DNA of 13,192 bases. Origin: Paenibacillus sp. UBA6285. Lineage in GTDB: Bacteria; Bacillota; Bacilli; Paenibacillales; Paenibacillaceae. Positions within the stretch are counted from its first letter, which is position 1. The number at the start of each line of letters is the position of its first letter. This document shows positions 5,829-13,192 of this stretch, one piece after another. Where the stretch lies: positions 1 through 13,192 of the forward strand of contig DJUJ01000224.1 of the NCBI GenBank assembly GCA_002438345.1, read 5' to 3'. The position numbers were made by a program, and so were the translations under genes. The notes under the pieces are model-generated. The model saw nothing but the letters and a program-made list of their open reading frames with translations. It made no database searches and was not told the origin of the DNA.

Positions 5829-7808
5829 ATGTTTAAGTGGTTGAGAGGGCTCAGAGGAACGTTAAGGGCAAAGTTAATTGGTTCGTTTGCTATAGTTCTA
5901 TTAGTACCAAGTATATTCATTGGCGTACTTTCATATCAGAGTGCCAAAGGGCAAGTGGAACATGAAATCCTTAGTAGCGCGGAGGACACGGTTCATTTTC
6001 TAAACAATACGATTGATCAGCTGGTTAGTCCTAAAATTCATCATATAACGTATCTCGCGAAAAGCCTGGAAGCACGGGAGGAGACACCAAGCCAACTGGA
6101 GCTAGTACAACTCCAGCTTGAGCAATATCAAAATCTTCAAACAGATGTTTTGTTCACCTATTTTGGATCGGAAACGGGCAGGTATATCGCGACTCCAGCT
6201 AGTCAATTGCCTGAAGGATTCGACCCTAGAAAACGAGATTGGTATCAACAAGCAATGGCTAGTAAAGGCCAAGTTGTCTTTACGAATCCTTATGAAGATG
6301 TCAGTTCGAAAGAGGTTGTCGTTACTATCGCAGCGGCATTAGCTGATGGATCGGGTGTTATTGGAATGGATCTTAGCCTTGAGAAGCTTCGTGAAGTGAC
6401 TGGGAAATATACAATTGGCGAACAGGGATTTGCTTATATCGTAGACAAGACGGGTAAAATTATTGTTCATCCGCAATTAAGTAATGGTGTAGAAGCGAAA
6501 GGTAGTGTTTATGATCCTTTATTTAAGCAGGAGACAGGTCAGTTTGAATATACAGAGAATGGGGAGGGGAAGCGAACCATTTTTGAAACAAGTAAACTAA
6601 CAGGTTGGAAGCTAGCGGGTACAATGATGTACTCAGAAATAGAACAAGAAGTCCAACCTATCTTTAACACAACACTACTGGTCGTCGTGATTTCCTTATT
6701 GTTAGGAGCAGCTCTGATCATATTTATAATTGCTTCCATTATGAAGCCGCTTCAAGCTTTGATGGGAGTCACAGAAAAGATCAGTACAGGTAATCTGTCT
6801 GAGCGGGTCATCATTAAGAATAAAGATGAATTTGGGCAACTAGGTATTCGATTTAATCAGATGATAGATTCACTTTCCACTCTAATTATGGGGGTTCATC
6901 AAACGGTAGACCACTTAGCTTCATCCTCGGAAGAGTTGAAGGCCGGTGCGAAGCAAACGAGTCAGGCAGCCGAGCATATCGCTGAATCCGTACAGGAAGT
7001 AGCTATAAGTGCAGAAACGCAGGTTAAAAGTGTTCTGGAGAGTGAGCAATCCATTGAGCAATTCTCTGTGGGAGTCCTGCAAGTATCGAACAATGCTCAG
7101 AATGTAGCATCTACTGCTGCTCATACGTCTGAGTTAGCAGAACAAGGAAGCGTATCCCTGGAAACTGCTGTTCAACAGATGGACAGAATTCATAATACGA
7201 TCACTCATGTTTCCGAAGTGATACAAGTATTAGGGGTTCGTTCAGAGGAGATTGGTGAAATTGTAGGGGACATTACAAACATTGCTCAACAAACGAATCT
7301 ACTTGCCTTAAATGCGGCGATTGAGGCTGCTAGAGCAGGGGAACATGGCCGAGGATTTGCCGTCGTTGCAGATGAAGTGAGGAAGCTGGCCGAGCAATCA
7401 TCTCATTCCGCAGCCAAAGTTATTAAACTGATTGATACGATTCAAGATGAGACGAATCAAGCGGTGGTCTCTATTGATCTAGGGACAAAGGAAGTTATGA
7501 CTGGGATGAAAGTTGTGCATACGGCAGAGCAGTCATTTGATAGAATTAAATATTCTATCCAAGATTTGAATGGACAAATACAGGAAGTGTCCGCAGCCTC
7601 TCAACAAATGTCTGCTAGTACTGAACAATTGTTAAGTACTTCAATCCTGATTAAGGAAGCTTCCGTGAAGACAGCGGCTGGAGCAGAAGAAATTTCTGGG
7701 GCAAGTGAGCAGCAGTTGGCTGCAATGGAGGAGATTGCTTCATCTGCTACCTCACTCTCTTCCGTGGCAGAGGAGTTGAAAGAAATGGTTAGCAAATTTC
7801 ATCTGTAG
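5829..7808 (+). CDS. Methyl-accepting chemotaxis protein with dCache sensor domain
   Basis: 659 residues from ATG 5829, preceded by GGAGAAGGA (5815-5823). An upstream in-frame TTG (5793) would only add residues from the EAL remnant. TM1 is about 16-36, the extracellular dCache_1 domain about 37-275, TM2 about 281-304, HAMP about 305-358, and the cytoplasmic methyl-accepting coiled coil runs to the end. The CheA/CheW-binding hairpin tip lies at 485-521 ([36 protein letters not shown]). From tip to C-terminus is about 160 residues, consistent with the long 44-heptad class common in Gram-positives. The sensor has F131, R136-D-W138-Y139, Y155-E-D157 and D181, close to the amino-acid-binding dCache_1 pattern. 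There is no C-terminal pentapeptide for CheR. It should sit in polar receptor arrays and steer CheA. It lies just after the EAL remnant and is closed by the hairpin at 7842-7869. Confidence 0.95.
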   Translation: MFKWLRGLRGTLRAKLIGSFAIVLLVPSIFIGVLSYQSAKGQVEHEILSSAEDTVHFLNNTIDQLVSPKIHHITYLAKSLEAREETPSQLELVQLQLEQYQNLQTDVLFTYFGSETGRYIATPASQLPEGFDPRKRDWYQQAMASKGQVVFTNPYEDVSSKEVVVTIAAALADGSGVIGMDLSLEKLREVTGKYTIGEQGFAYIVDKTGKIIVHPQLSNGVEAKGSVYDPLFKQETGQFEYTENGEGKRTIFETSKLTGWKLAGTMMYSEIEQEVQPIFNTTLLVVVISLLLGAALIIFIIASIMKPLQALMGVTEKISTGNLSERVIIKNKDEFGQLGIRFNQMIDSLSTLIMGVHQTVDHLASSSEELKAGAKQTSQAAEHIAESVQEVAISAETQVKSVLESEQSIEQFSVGVLQVSNNAQNVASTAAHTSELAEQGSVSLETAVQQMDRIHNTITHVSEVIQVLGVRSEEIGEIVGDITNIAQQTNLLALNAAIEAARAGEHGRGFAVVADEVRKLAEQSSHSAAKVIKLIDTIQDETNQAVVSIDLGTKEVMTGMKVVHTAEQSFDRIKYSIQDLNGQIQEVSAASQQMSASTEQLLSTSILIKEASVKTAAGAEEISGASEQQLAAMEEIASSATSLSSVAEELKEMVSKFHL

Positions 7809-7841
7809 AAAGATGAGATAAGAGCTAGATTGTGCTGAGAT

Positions 7842-7869
7842 AAAAGACCATCCACTAGGATGGTCTTTT
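7842..7869. terminator. Bidirectional terminator between the convergent chemoreceptor genes
   Basis: A perfect 12-bp inverted repeat, AAAAGACCATCC (7842-7853) / GGATGGTCTTTT (7858-7869), has a 4-base loop ACTA. It has A-rich and T-rich ends on the two sides, so it can end transcripts from either direction. It lies 33 bases after the plus-strand receptor stop and 111 bases beyond the minus-strand receptor stop. Confidence 0.88.
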
Positions 7870-7980
7870 CCATGAGCGATGATATTCCAAATTACATTAA
7901 AAGTAATATTATTACACGTCTGTTTTTCAATTAACATTTTTACGCTTGATGTGTGGAATTGGTTTCGAGGCTTATTTGGC

Positions 7981-9726
7981 TTAGACTTTATACGTACTAA
8001 TCATCTCTTTTAGTTTTTGCGAAGCATCAGATAAATCAGAGACTAAGTGCTTCATTACATCAGAGGAGGCGCTAATCTGCTGTGCCGATGCCGATACTTC
8101 CTCTATCCCCGCAGCATTTTCCTCAGATATAGTAGCGACTTCCTCGAATGAAACTTTAAACTGGCCTTCTTTATTGGACATTAGTACTAACTGTGTTGCC
8201 ATGGAGTTAACTAACTCATACATATTGGATATAACCTGCGATATATCTTGGAAAGCATCTTCTGTCTTATGTATATTAACTCGTCCTTCATCAACTAACT
8301 CTAAGCCTACATTAAGGACTTTTACCATATTATCCGAACTGTTATGAATATTACTCACAATACTAGTTATCCCGTTTACTGAGTCAGACACTTGTTCTGA
8401 TAGTTTTCTGACTTCACTCGCAACAACGGCAAACCCTCTTCCGTGTTCACCTGCTCTTGCTGCTTCTATTGCGGCATTTAAGGCCAGTAAGTTGGTTTGT
8501 TCGGAAATACTACGTATCAATGTAACAAGTGTTTCCACTTCGCTATTTTGGGATTCTAAAGTTTGCACTTCGATTACTGATTGGGAGACAATGCTATGTA
8601 TTTCTTCCATCTTCACGATAAAGGAGTTCAATAATTCAATTCCCATTTGGGTATTATTTAAGACTACATCCGTAGACTGTTTGATCTCGTGGCCTTGTTT
8701 ATTTGTAGCCATAATAATATCCGTAAGCTCATTGATATCTTCTGAAAGGTTAGATGCTAAGTTGGCTTGTGATTCTGCACCAGATGCCATTTCATCCATT
8801 GTTATAGATACCTGGCTTGTTCCCTCATTTACTTCATCAGAAATGATATTTAAATTTGTACTTTGTTGATATAACGTTGAAGATACTTCATGTATCTTTA
8901 TTATCATATCGCTTAAAGATACAGTCATTCCAGTAAATGACTTGTAGAGTTGGCCTATCTCATCTGACGAATTAATTCTATTATTTTGAATTAATGTCTT
9001 AGCCACTACAAGATCACCCATAGCGACAGCATTGGCTACTTTTGTCAAATGAGTAAGGGGATTAAGTTTCCTTCCCAGAAAATAATAGACGATGATGAGA
9101 ATAATAATATTAAGCAAGATAAAAATACTTATAATGATTGGAAAAGATTGTGAGATAACTTCCTTCGTAACGGATTTGACAGCATTAGCGTCTATATCAA
9201 TCGCAAGAATTCCCATAACCTGCCCATCGTCATCTTTAATGGGTGCAAAGACCGACATCATCTCACCATATTTCGGATCTTCTACAATTTTAGTACTGCT
9301 AGTCTTACCTAGTAGTACTGGGGACACAATTTCAAGGCTAATACCCTCTTCTTCTCCAATGGGACTGGCTTCTGCAATACTAGGTGCTCCCTCTATCATA
9401 ACTTGAATGGTGTCATCATTCAGTGCCAATGTATATACGTAACGAGCTCCTGTTTTTTCCCTAAAGTCATTTAATTGAATCTGAATCTGCTTGTATGAGT
9501 CATTCACCTCGGGATGATCAAGAAAAGATTGATAGACATCGGGATCAATTGCAGAAGCTATTCTTTCAGCGTTCTCTATTCCGGTCACGGTTAGCGTTTG
9601 CTTAATAGAGTTAGAGGCATTCAAATACAAAGTAAATAAACTTACGATGATCAAAGATGTGATTAACATAAACAGCATTAGAATTAATGATGTTTTTAAA
9701 GATTTATTCTTTGGGATTTTTATCAC
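7981..9726 (-). CDS. Methyl-accepting chemotaxis protein, second receptor
   Basis: 581 residues starting at a GTG (9726-9724), with GAGGTGA about 6 bases upstream. TM1 is about 12-34, an extracellular sensor region about 35-192, TM2 about 193-217, HAMP about 218-275, then the methyl-accepting coiled coil to the end. The hairpin tip is at 406-442 ([38 protein letters not shown]). Tip to C-terminus is about 160 residues, as in the other receptor, so both could pack in the same arrays. The sensor region is shorter and lacks the R-x-W-Y dCache pattern; it includes [15 protein letters not shown] and a late [19 protein letters not shown] strand typical of Cache-like folds. Ligand unknown. It is convergent with the preceding receptor and is transcribed from a probable promoter lying in a MarR-like remnant. 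Confidence 0.95.
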   Translation of the reverse strand: MIKIPKNKSLKTSLILMLFMLITSLIIVSLFTLYLNASNSIKQTLTVTGIENAERIASAIDPDVYQSFLDHPEVNDSYKQIQIQLNDFREKTGARYVYTLALNDDTIQVMIEGAPSIAEASPIGEEEGISLEIVSPVLLGKTSSTKIVEDPKYGEMMSVFAPIKDDDGQVMGILAIDIDANAVKSVTKEVISQSFPIIISIFILLNIIILIIVYYFLGRKLNPLTHLTKVANAVAMGDLVVAKTLIQNNRINSSDEIGQLYKSFTGMTVSLSDMIIKIHEVSSTLYQQSTNLNIISDEVNEGTSQVSITMDEMASGAESQANLASNLSEDINELTDIIMATNKQGHEIKQSTDVVLNNTQMGIELLNSFIVKMEEIHSIVSQSVIEVQTLESQNSEVETLVTLIRSISEQTNLLALNAAIEAARAGEHGRGFAVVASEVRKLSEQVSDSVNGITSIVSNIHNSSDNMVKVLNVGLELVDEGRVNIHKTEDAFQDISQVISNMYELVNSMATQLVLMSNKEGQFKVSFEEVATISEENAAGIEEVSASAQQISASSDVMKHLVSDLSDASQKLKEMISTYKV

Positions 9727-9746
9727 AATCGTTCACCTCATGTCTG

Positions 9747-9774
9747 ATTATAAGAAAACATAAAATATCTACAA
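9747..9774 (-). promoter_or_regulatory. Probable sigma-A promoter of the second chemoreceptor
   Basis: On the minus strand, TTGTAG (9774-9769) and TATAAT (9752-9747) are separated by 16 bases. The -10 is perfect and the -35 matches TTGACA at 4 of 6. The predicted transcript starts only about 13 bases before the GTG, just ahead of the ribosome binding site. No sigma-D-like (TAAA / GCCGATAT) motility promoter is evident. Confidence 0.5.
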
Positions 9775-9788
9775 AATAAGTATAAAGT

Positions 9789-9915
9789 ATTAATCTTCTC
9801 ACATAGTTGCTTCTCGCTAATCGCTTCGGATTTCATATCTTTGGTTATCTCACTAGTTACTTGATGAAGCGGCCGTGAAGGCCACGAATTTCTGAAATAT
9901 TTCATTCTTGTCCAT
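9789..9915 (-). pseudogene. Truncated, frameshifted MarR-like regulator remnant
   Basis: On the minus strand an ATG at 9915, with GAGGTG (9926-9921) 5 bases upstream, opens MDKNEIFQKFVAFTAA (to 9868). The homologous continuation HQVTSEITKDMKSEAISEKQ (9866-9807) is in another frame, so a one-base indel separates them. Joined, they resemble the N-terminus of Bacillota MarR-family regulators (FQKFVAFTxxxHQVTxE...K). The tail EKQLCEKIN may belong to the wing region, implying a further internal deletion; this is tentative. The rest of the gene is absent and the second chemoreceptor promoter and start follow directly. It is divergent to the quinone reductase remnant, a common MarR-target arrangement. 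The family call rests on recall of similar sequences. Confidence 0.55.
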
Positions 9916-9941
9916 AAAATCACCTCTATATGAAACGATAG

Positions 9942-9960
9942 CAAAATGATTATCATAATA
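9942..9960. promoter_or_regulatory. Fur-box-like palindrome between divergent remnants
   Basis: CAAAATGATTATCATAATA matches the 19-base Fur consensus GATAATGATTATCATTATC at 15 of 19 positions, with the core ATGATTATCAT intact. It lies between the MarR-like start (9915, minus) and the reductase ATG (9946, plus), overlapping the latter. AT-rich sequence can produce such matches by chance, so regulation by Fur or a Fur-family protein is inferred. Confidence 0.35.
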
Positions 9961-10541
9961 CAATTATCTTTTTAAAACTAAATTCAAGTTATGCATTTTT
10001 AGAGGAAGTCATTCGCGATAGCCAGGAGAATACTACAATAGAAGAGGTTAAGGTACTGGATTTATATGACGTGGGCTTTAATCCGATCCTAGTGTTTAAT
10101 AAACTGTTTAATAAACAGAAACGTAGAAGAGATATGCATAGTGACCCGGACTTTGCTAGGTACAGGGAACAGCTGATGTGGGCTGATAAAATTGTCTTTG
10201 TATATCCGATTTGGTGGGGACGTCCTCCGGCTATGCTGATGGGATATATAGATCAGATGTTTTCTTCCGGTTTTGCGTACAAGGAAACGGGCAAAATGTT
10301 ACCAGAGGGACTTCTTAAGGGGAAGTCAGCAGTTTGTATTTCCGTTATGAAAGGCCCAACTCATTATCCGTTATTATGGCTAAATAATTCCCATAAAGTA
10401 TTAATGCGCAAAGCACTGCTTAATTTTGTGGGGATCAAAAAGGTGAAGTTCTTTGAGTTTGGCAATATGGAGAGTCCAAAGGGGAAACATAAGGAGAAAT
10501 TGAACAAGATCAATCGCTATTTCAAAACAGTGGAGCAGTAA
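9946..10541 (+). pseudogene. Flavodoxin-fold NAD(P)H quinone reductase, N-terminus frameshifted
   Basis: The frame ending at 10541 reads back continuously to about 9942 and encodes a Flavodoxin_2 (NQO1/MdaB/YwrO-type) protein. It has LNSSYAFLEEVIRDS, VKVLDLYDVGFNP, ADKIVFVYPIWWGRPPAMLMG (about 10180-10240), YIDQMFSSGFAYKE, LLKGKSAVCISVMKGP, and a C-terminal helix. Such enzymes bind FAD or FMN and reduce quinones or other acceptors with NAD(P)H. The start is damaged: the ATG at 9946 opens MIIIIQLSF then stops, while the body frame has no usable start there. The conserved HP of the first flavin-binding loop (expected in IIxAHPxxxSS) is missing, consistent with a small deletion. A GTG at 10071 would give 156 residues lacking the first strand and loop, so activity is doubtful. 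Length without the damage would be about 195 residues, normal for the family. Confidence 0.7.
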
Positions 10542-10596
10542 AGGTTGATGTGTATGAACTGGTGTACCCTGCGCCCCGTCTCTGATTAATGAAAAT

Positions 10597-10644
10597 AACG
10601 AAGGCGGCGGTAGCACCGAATAGGTGACTTCGGCCGTCTTCGTT
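10597..10644. terminator. Stem-loop after the quinone reductase remnant
   Basis: AACGAAGGCGGC (10597-10608) pairs with GCCGTCTTCGTT (10633-10644) with one G-U. The 24-base loop contains a small inner hairpin CACC/GGTG. It ends TCGTTTG, a weak T tract. It begins 55 bases after the stop and is nearly symmetric, so it could act from either side. Confidence 0.55.
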
Positions 10645-10675
10645 TGTGCATATGAACAATCCCAAATCATCACTA

Positions 10676-10850
10676 TTAATTGGAATAGCCCAATTTCTTT
10701 GCTACGGCGTTTGATAAAGATCGTATTGGCATAGAAAATAAAGATGGAAACAATAGCGACAAGTAAGATGGAGGCGGTCTTTATTGAAGCGGCTCCTTTA
10801 ACCGACCCCTTTGTTTGGTCCATGGCGGGGTCATATTGTAACGTGACGAA
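10676..10850 (-). pseudogene. Fragment of a BceB-type (FtsX-like) ABC transporter permease
   Basis: About 58 codons on the minus strand, starting FVTLQYDPAMD, running through GSVKGAASIKTASILLVAIV and the membrane segment SIFIFYANTIFIKRRSKEIG, and ending LFQLI. This is the near-N-terminal stretch of bacitracin/peptide-antibiotic exporters of the BceB/VraG group, in which IFIKRR(S/T)KE(I/F)GL is a hallmark. The usual first membrane helix before it and the remaining roughly 550 residues after it are missing. The frame continues into the stem-loop region with unrelated sequence. It cannot be functional. No BceA ATPase remains nearby. The family assignment is by motif recall. Confidence 0.7.
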
Positions 10851-11034
10851 TTTGCCCCGCTTCGAGCGCACGCAAGGGCTTCGCGCATCTTTTCATTTGC
10901 CTTCGTTTTTTCGTTAACTGTCGTTATATCATCATGATTCATTAGCTGCCGTTCTATCGTTATGGATCATGAGACGTAATATTTAGCTATATTGGACCGT
11001 ACTGGAGGATCAACTTAAACTGAACTTATCTTGC
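10851..11034. other. Intergenic sequence, no gene recognised
   Basis: This stretch lies between the permease fragment and the end of the HAD phosphatase. It contains an imperfect inverted repeat, CATGATTCAT (10933-10942) / ATGGATCATG (10962-10971), with one G-T and no T run, so it is not a convincing terminator for the minus-strand operon. I see no supported gene. Confidence 0.4.
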
Positions 11035-11859
11035 TTACCCTTCGCTATCCTGCAGCCACTGTTCCAGCTTCATCGCGACACCATCCTCGTCGTTGCTCGC
11101 CGTCGTATCCGTCGCAATGGAAGCCAGCTCAGGAATGGCGTTGTGCATAGCAACCGAATGACCGCAATATCGGAACATCGCCATGTCGTTATAGTCATCG
11201 CCGAACGATCCGATCTCCCCGCTGGATAATCCATGCCTAAGCGCGATTCCTTCAACGCCGGACGCCTTGCTGATCGTTCTTGGAGCCATCTCCACACAAG
11301 GCGCGCTGGACAGCCTATATACATTCAGCTCGTTTTGGAAGGCTTCGGACAAATTATCCATATCATAGACGCGAGGCAGAAGCATCTTGGACGGCTGCAG
11401 CTCCCGAATGGACTGTTCCGATAAAATAATGGGGTCCAATTGATCAGCGGGACCTAGGAAATAAGCTTTTTCCTCCTCGTAGAGCGGACGGTTGGCATGC
11501 CAGCGGTCAGCCACCTCCCATATACAAATGCCATCCGCATGATGGTTCAGTACATGCCGATGGAACCGATACGCTGTATCGTTAGAGATGGGCTGCTCTA
11601 CACGCCAGTCACCCCCGGTATTGACCACAACTGCTCCATTGTTATAGATGAAATAGTCCGCTACCACCAATTGCGGAAATAACGGGAGCACCAGCCGCGG
11701 TGGTCTTCCAGTCGCTATGATGATGATGCCGCCGCTAGCGCTGTATGCTCGAAGCGCTCGCTCCGTGCGCGCCGACAAGGTTCCGTCCGAACGCAGCAGC
11801 GTCCCATCCATATCAAAAGCCGCCGCCTTGGGCTTCTTCCTCGTTACGTGAATCGACAT
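11035..11859 (-). CDS. Cof-type HAD-IIB family phosphatase
   Basis: 274 residues from the ATG at 11859. An ATG at 11865 is also in frame, but the run AGGGGGGA (11873-11866) sits 7 bases before 11859 and too close to 11865. All HAD motifs are present: motif I DMDGT with nucleophile D16 and D18, motif II T50 in IIIIATGRP, motif III K198 (TISKASG), and motif IV GDDYND at 220-225. The C2B-type cap lies between motifs II and III (about 85-190). Family members hydrolyse sugar phosphates, nucleotides or flavin/pyridoxal phosphates in the cytoplasm; the substrate cannot be read from sequence. No signal peptide. Its first 47 bases overlap the end of the upstream nucleotidase-like gene, which indicates translational coupling in one operon. 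Confidence 0.92.
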   Translation of the reverse strand: MSIHVTRKKPKAAAFDMDGTLLRSDGTLSARTERALRAYSASGGIIIIATGRPPRLVLPLFPQLVVADYFIYNNGAVVVNTGGDWRVEQPISNDTAYRFHRHVLNHHADGICIWEVADRWHANRPLYEEEKAYFLGPADQLDPIILSEQSIRELQPSKMLLPRVYDMDNLSEAFQNELNVYRLSSAPCVEMAPRTISKASGVEGIALRHGLSSGEIGSFGDDYNDMAMFRYCGHSVAMHNAIPELASIATDTTASNDEDGVAMKLEQWLQDSEG

Positions 11860-13192
11860 CCACATTCCCCCCTATAATCTCCCAGTTTGACGTATAATCG
11901 ATCCGCAGCATGCGCTGTGAGCCGGCGTTACTCTCTAACAGTCGAGCAAGCGGCTCCTCAATCCCGTACAGCCTCTTCATTCTACGAAGCATGGGATACC
12001 GGGAAGCCTGCCCGGCCAAGTAGTCGGTCATCACAATCGTAAAGGAATCGGCATGCCGCACCGCTTGTCCCTGATAGTGACATGCACGAAGACGCGATCC
12101 AATGGGCCGCGACAAATCGATCGTGTATTGAACGCCTTCAAACATGATGAACTGGTACAGCAGAAGCTGCGGCTTAAGCCAATCGGCGTGCGGCTCCTGC
12201 GATTTCTCATCATACCAGGAGGCGCTGACTTCCAGAGCGGAGAGCAACTCCGCGCCCTTTATTTGAAACACGCTGAGAGAATCCATATACGGAAATATCC
12301 GCTGGATGTCCCCTCGCGTCAATTGTCCCGATGAAAGCTTCAACTGCTTCTCGCCCGCATAGGCTACAGCAGACAGCTGCGCCCGGCTCTCCTTCAACTG
12401 CACCCGGTGCATCCACTCCACAATGGGATGCTCGCTGCACGTCAAGTCGTGCCAATCATGGAGCTGGAAGCGCGAATCGCACAGACATAACACCTTGCCA
12501 AGCCCCGCTTCCGCTCTGTCGCGGATCTTTAGCACTTCTGCCACTACCTCCGCAGACTCCTCTTGCCCGGTTATATCCGCAATCCGTCCTTCCGACACCA
12601 TCTCTTTCGAATCTTCCCCAGTCAAAAATGTAAGTGTAACTTCCCCTATGTCGGTACCGTGTGAGCCAGGCTGCAGCATCAGCGTCTTCCCCTCCCGCCG
12701 AACAAAGCGGTCATGCTGATGGCCCGTCAGCAGCACATCGATTCCTTCCACTTCGCGCGCTATGCGAAGCGCGGCATTCTCTTGATCCAGCACGCCTTCC
12801 CGCTCCACTCCCCCGTGATAGCATACAACGATAGCATCAACGTTGGAACGAATATGATCTACGATCGCCTTGACCGTCAATACTTCGTCATGCCACTCCC
12901 AGCCCTCCAGCCGATCCGGGTATTGCCATGCCGGAACCCGCGTCGTAACGCCGATGAAAGCGATCCGCCTAGCTCCGAATTCCGCGATATGACAAGACTC
13001 CGCCAGCCTTTTCCCCGAACGATGGCGAACATTGGCGGCCAACCACACGCAGGAGGATGACGCGATGACACCCTTTAAATAAGGAATGCCGTAGTCAAAA
13101 TCATGATTGCCGGGCACCGCCATATCCACTCCGCTTGCCCGAAGCAGATCACCAACCATCTCCGCTCCGCATTCTCCTTCATTCTGAGCGAT
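11813..13192 (-). CDS. 5'-nucleotidase-family metallophosphoesterase (partial, N-terminus off window)
   Basis: The open frame runs to the window edge with about 459 codons visible. An ATG at 13159 is internal: it falls after the expected first metal-binding motifs, and the 11 codons before it stay open. Visible motifs are GNHDFDYG (residues about 28-35 of the visible part), YHGG about 125-128 (family usually has a His here), and GHQH about 157-160, all for the dinuclear metal centre. A 5'-nucleotidase C-terminal substrate-binding domain follows from about 235 onward (GQLTRGDIQRIFPYMDSLSVF, IKGAELLSALE). Relatives such as UshA and YfkN hydrolyse 5'-nucleotides, UDP-sugars or cyclic nucleotides, usually outside the membrane. 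The signal peptide and D-x-H motif would be beyond the edge, so location is unknown. It overlaps the HAD phosphatase gene at its 3' end, suggesting a shared salvage role. Base composition is visibly more GC-rich than the chemoreceptor region. Confidence 0.9.
   Translation of the reverse strand: MAQNEGECGAEMVGDLLRASGVDMAVPGNHDFDYGIPYLKGVIASSSCVWLAANVRHRSGKRLAESCHIAEFGARRIAFIGVTTRVPAWQYPDRLEGWEWHDEVLTVKAIVDHIRSNVDAIVVCYHGGVEREGVLDQENAALRIAREVEGIDVLLTGHQHDRFVRREGKTLMLQPGSHGTDIGEVTLTFLTGEDSKEMVSEGRIADITGQEESAEVVAEVLKIRDRAEAGLGKVLCLCDSRFQLHDWHDLTCSEHPIVEWMHRVQLKESRAQLSAVAYAGEKQLKLSSGQLTRGDIQRIFPYMDSLSVFQIKGAELLSALEVSASWYDEKSQEPHADWLKPQLLLYQFIMFEGVQYTIDLSRPIGSRLRACHYQGQAVRHADSFTIVMTDYLAGQASRYPMLRRMKRLYGIEEPLARLLESNAGSQRMLRIDYTSNWEIIGGNVDVDSRNEEEAQGGGF

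Noticed and set aside
9092..9406. 104-codon plus-strand frame
   Set aside because: It is antisense to the second chemoreceptor, whose domain structure fully explains the region.
10781..10942. Minus-strand frame beginning MNHDDITTVNEKTKANEKMREA
   Set aside because: It has no ribosome binding site and overlaps the permease fragment in another frame. The N-terminal part looks coding-like and might be another remnant, but I cannot assign it.
12053..13060. Several plus-strand frames of 93 to 115 codons
   Set aside because: They are GC-rich shadow frames antisense to the 5'-nucleotidase-family gene, without start signals.
1..13192. CRISPR arrays, tRNA/rRNA genes, transposases, toxin-antitoxin pairs
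   Set aside because: I saw no regularly spaced repeats, no cloverleaf or rRNA-like stretches, and no transposase or toxin-like frames.

Overview
The window looks like the chromosome of a spore-forming, motile, low-to-mid-GC Gram-positive bacterium, most likely Paenibacillaceae (Paenibacillus or a close relative). The reasons are strong purine-rich Shine-Dalgarno sites, two Firmicutes-style chemoreceptors without a C-terminal CheR-tethering pentapeptide, a Spo0A-box-like site, a Bce-type permease remnant and a class-C-like group II intron remnant. The genus is inferred, not proven.

Layout. (1) 107-688: a small exported protein with a duplicated internal repeat, followed by a hairpin terminator. 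(2) 797 to about 1290: the 5' half of a group II intron abutting that hairpin; no reverse transcriptase or domain V remains. (3) 1554-5337: a 970-residue hybrid sensor kinase (dCache - HisKA - HATPase - REC - REC - Hpt) and an OmpR-type response regulator, closed by a strong terminator. (4) 5491 to about 5798: a broken EAL (c-di-GMP phosphodiesterase) domain, recognisable only by reading three frames together. (5) 5829-7808 (+) and 7981-9726 (-): two convergent methyl-accepting chemotaxis proteins sharing a bidirectional terminator. (6) 9789 to about 10850: a graveyard of a frameshifted MarR-like regulator, a flavodoxin-fold quinone reductase with a damaged N-terminus, and a fragment of a BceB-type permease. 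(7) 11035-13192 (-): a visibly more GC-rich two-gene unit, a 5'-nucleotidase-family metallophosphoesterase (cut by the window edge) overlapping a Cof-type HAD phosphatase.

How it fits together. The centre is a signal-transduction block. A membrane kinase and a chemoreceptor both carry an extracellular dCache domain with an amino-acid-binding-like residue pattern (aromatic, R-x-W-(Y/F), Y-x-D, later D). The same class of ligand could therefore drive transcription (kinase - phosphorelay - OmpR regulator) and swimming (receptor - CheA). An EAL gene, which would have tied this to c-di-GMP, once lay between them and has decayed. The second receptor has a different periplasmic-type sensor region. 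The right-hand nucleotidase/HAD pair looks like unrelated nucleotide or phosphate salvage.

I found no CRISPR array, tRNA, rRNA, complete insertion sequence or clearly novel multi-gene system. The most notable items are the three-frame EAL pseudogene, the intron remnant at a terminator, the paired dCache sensors and the run of decayed genes.
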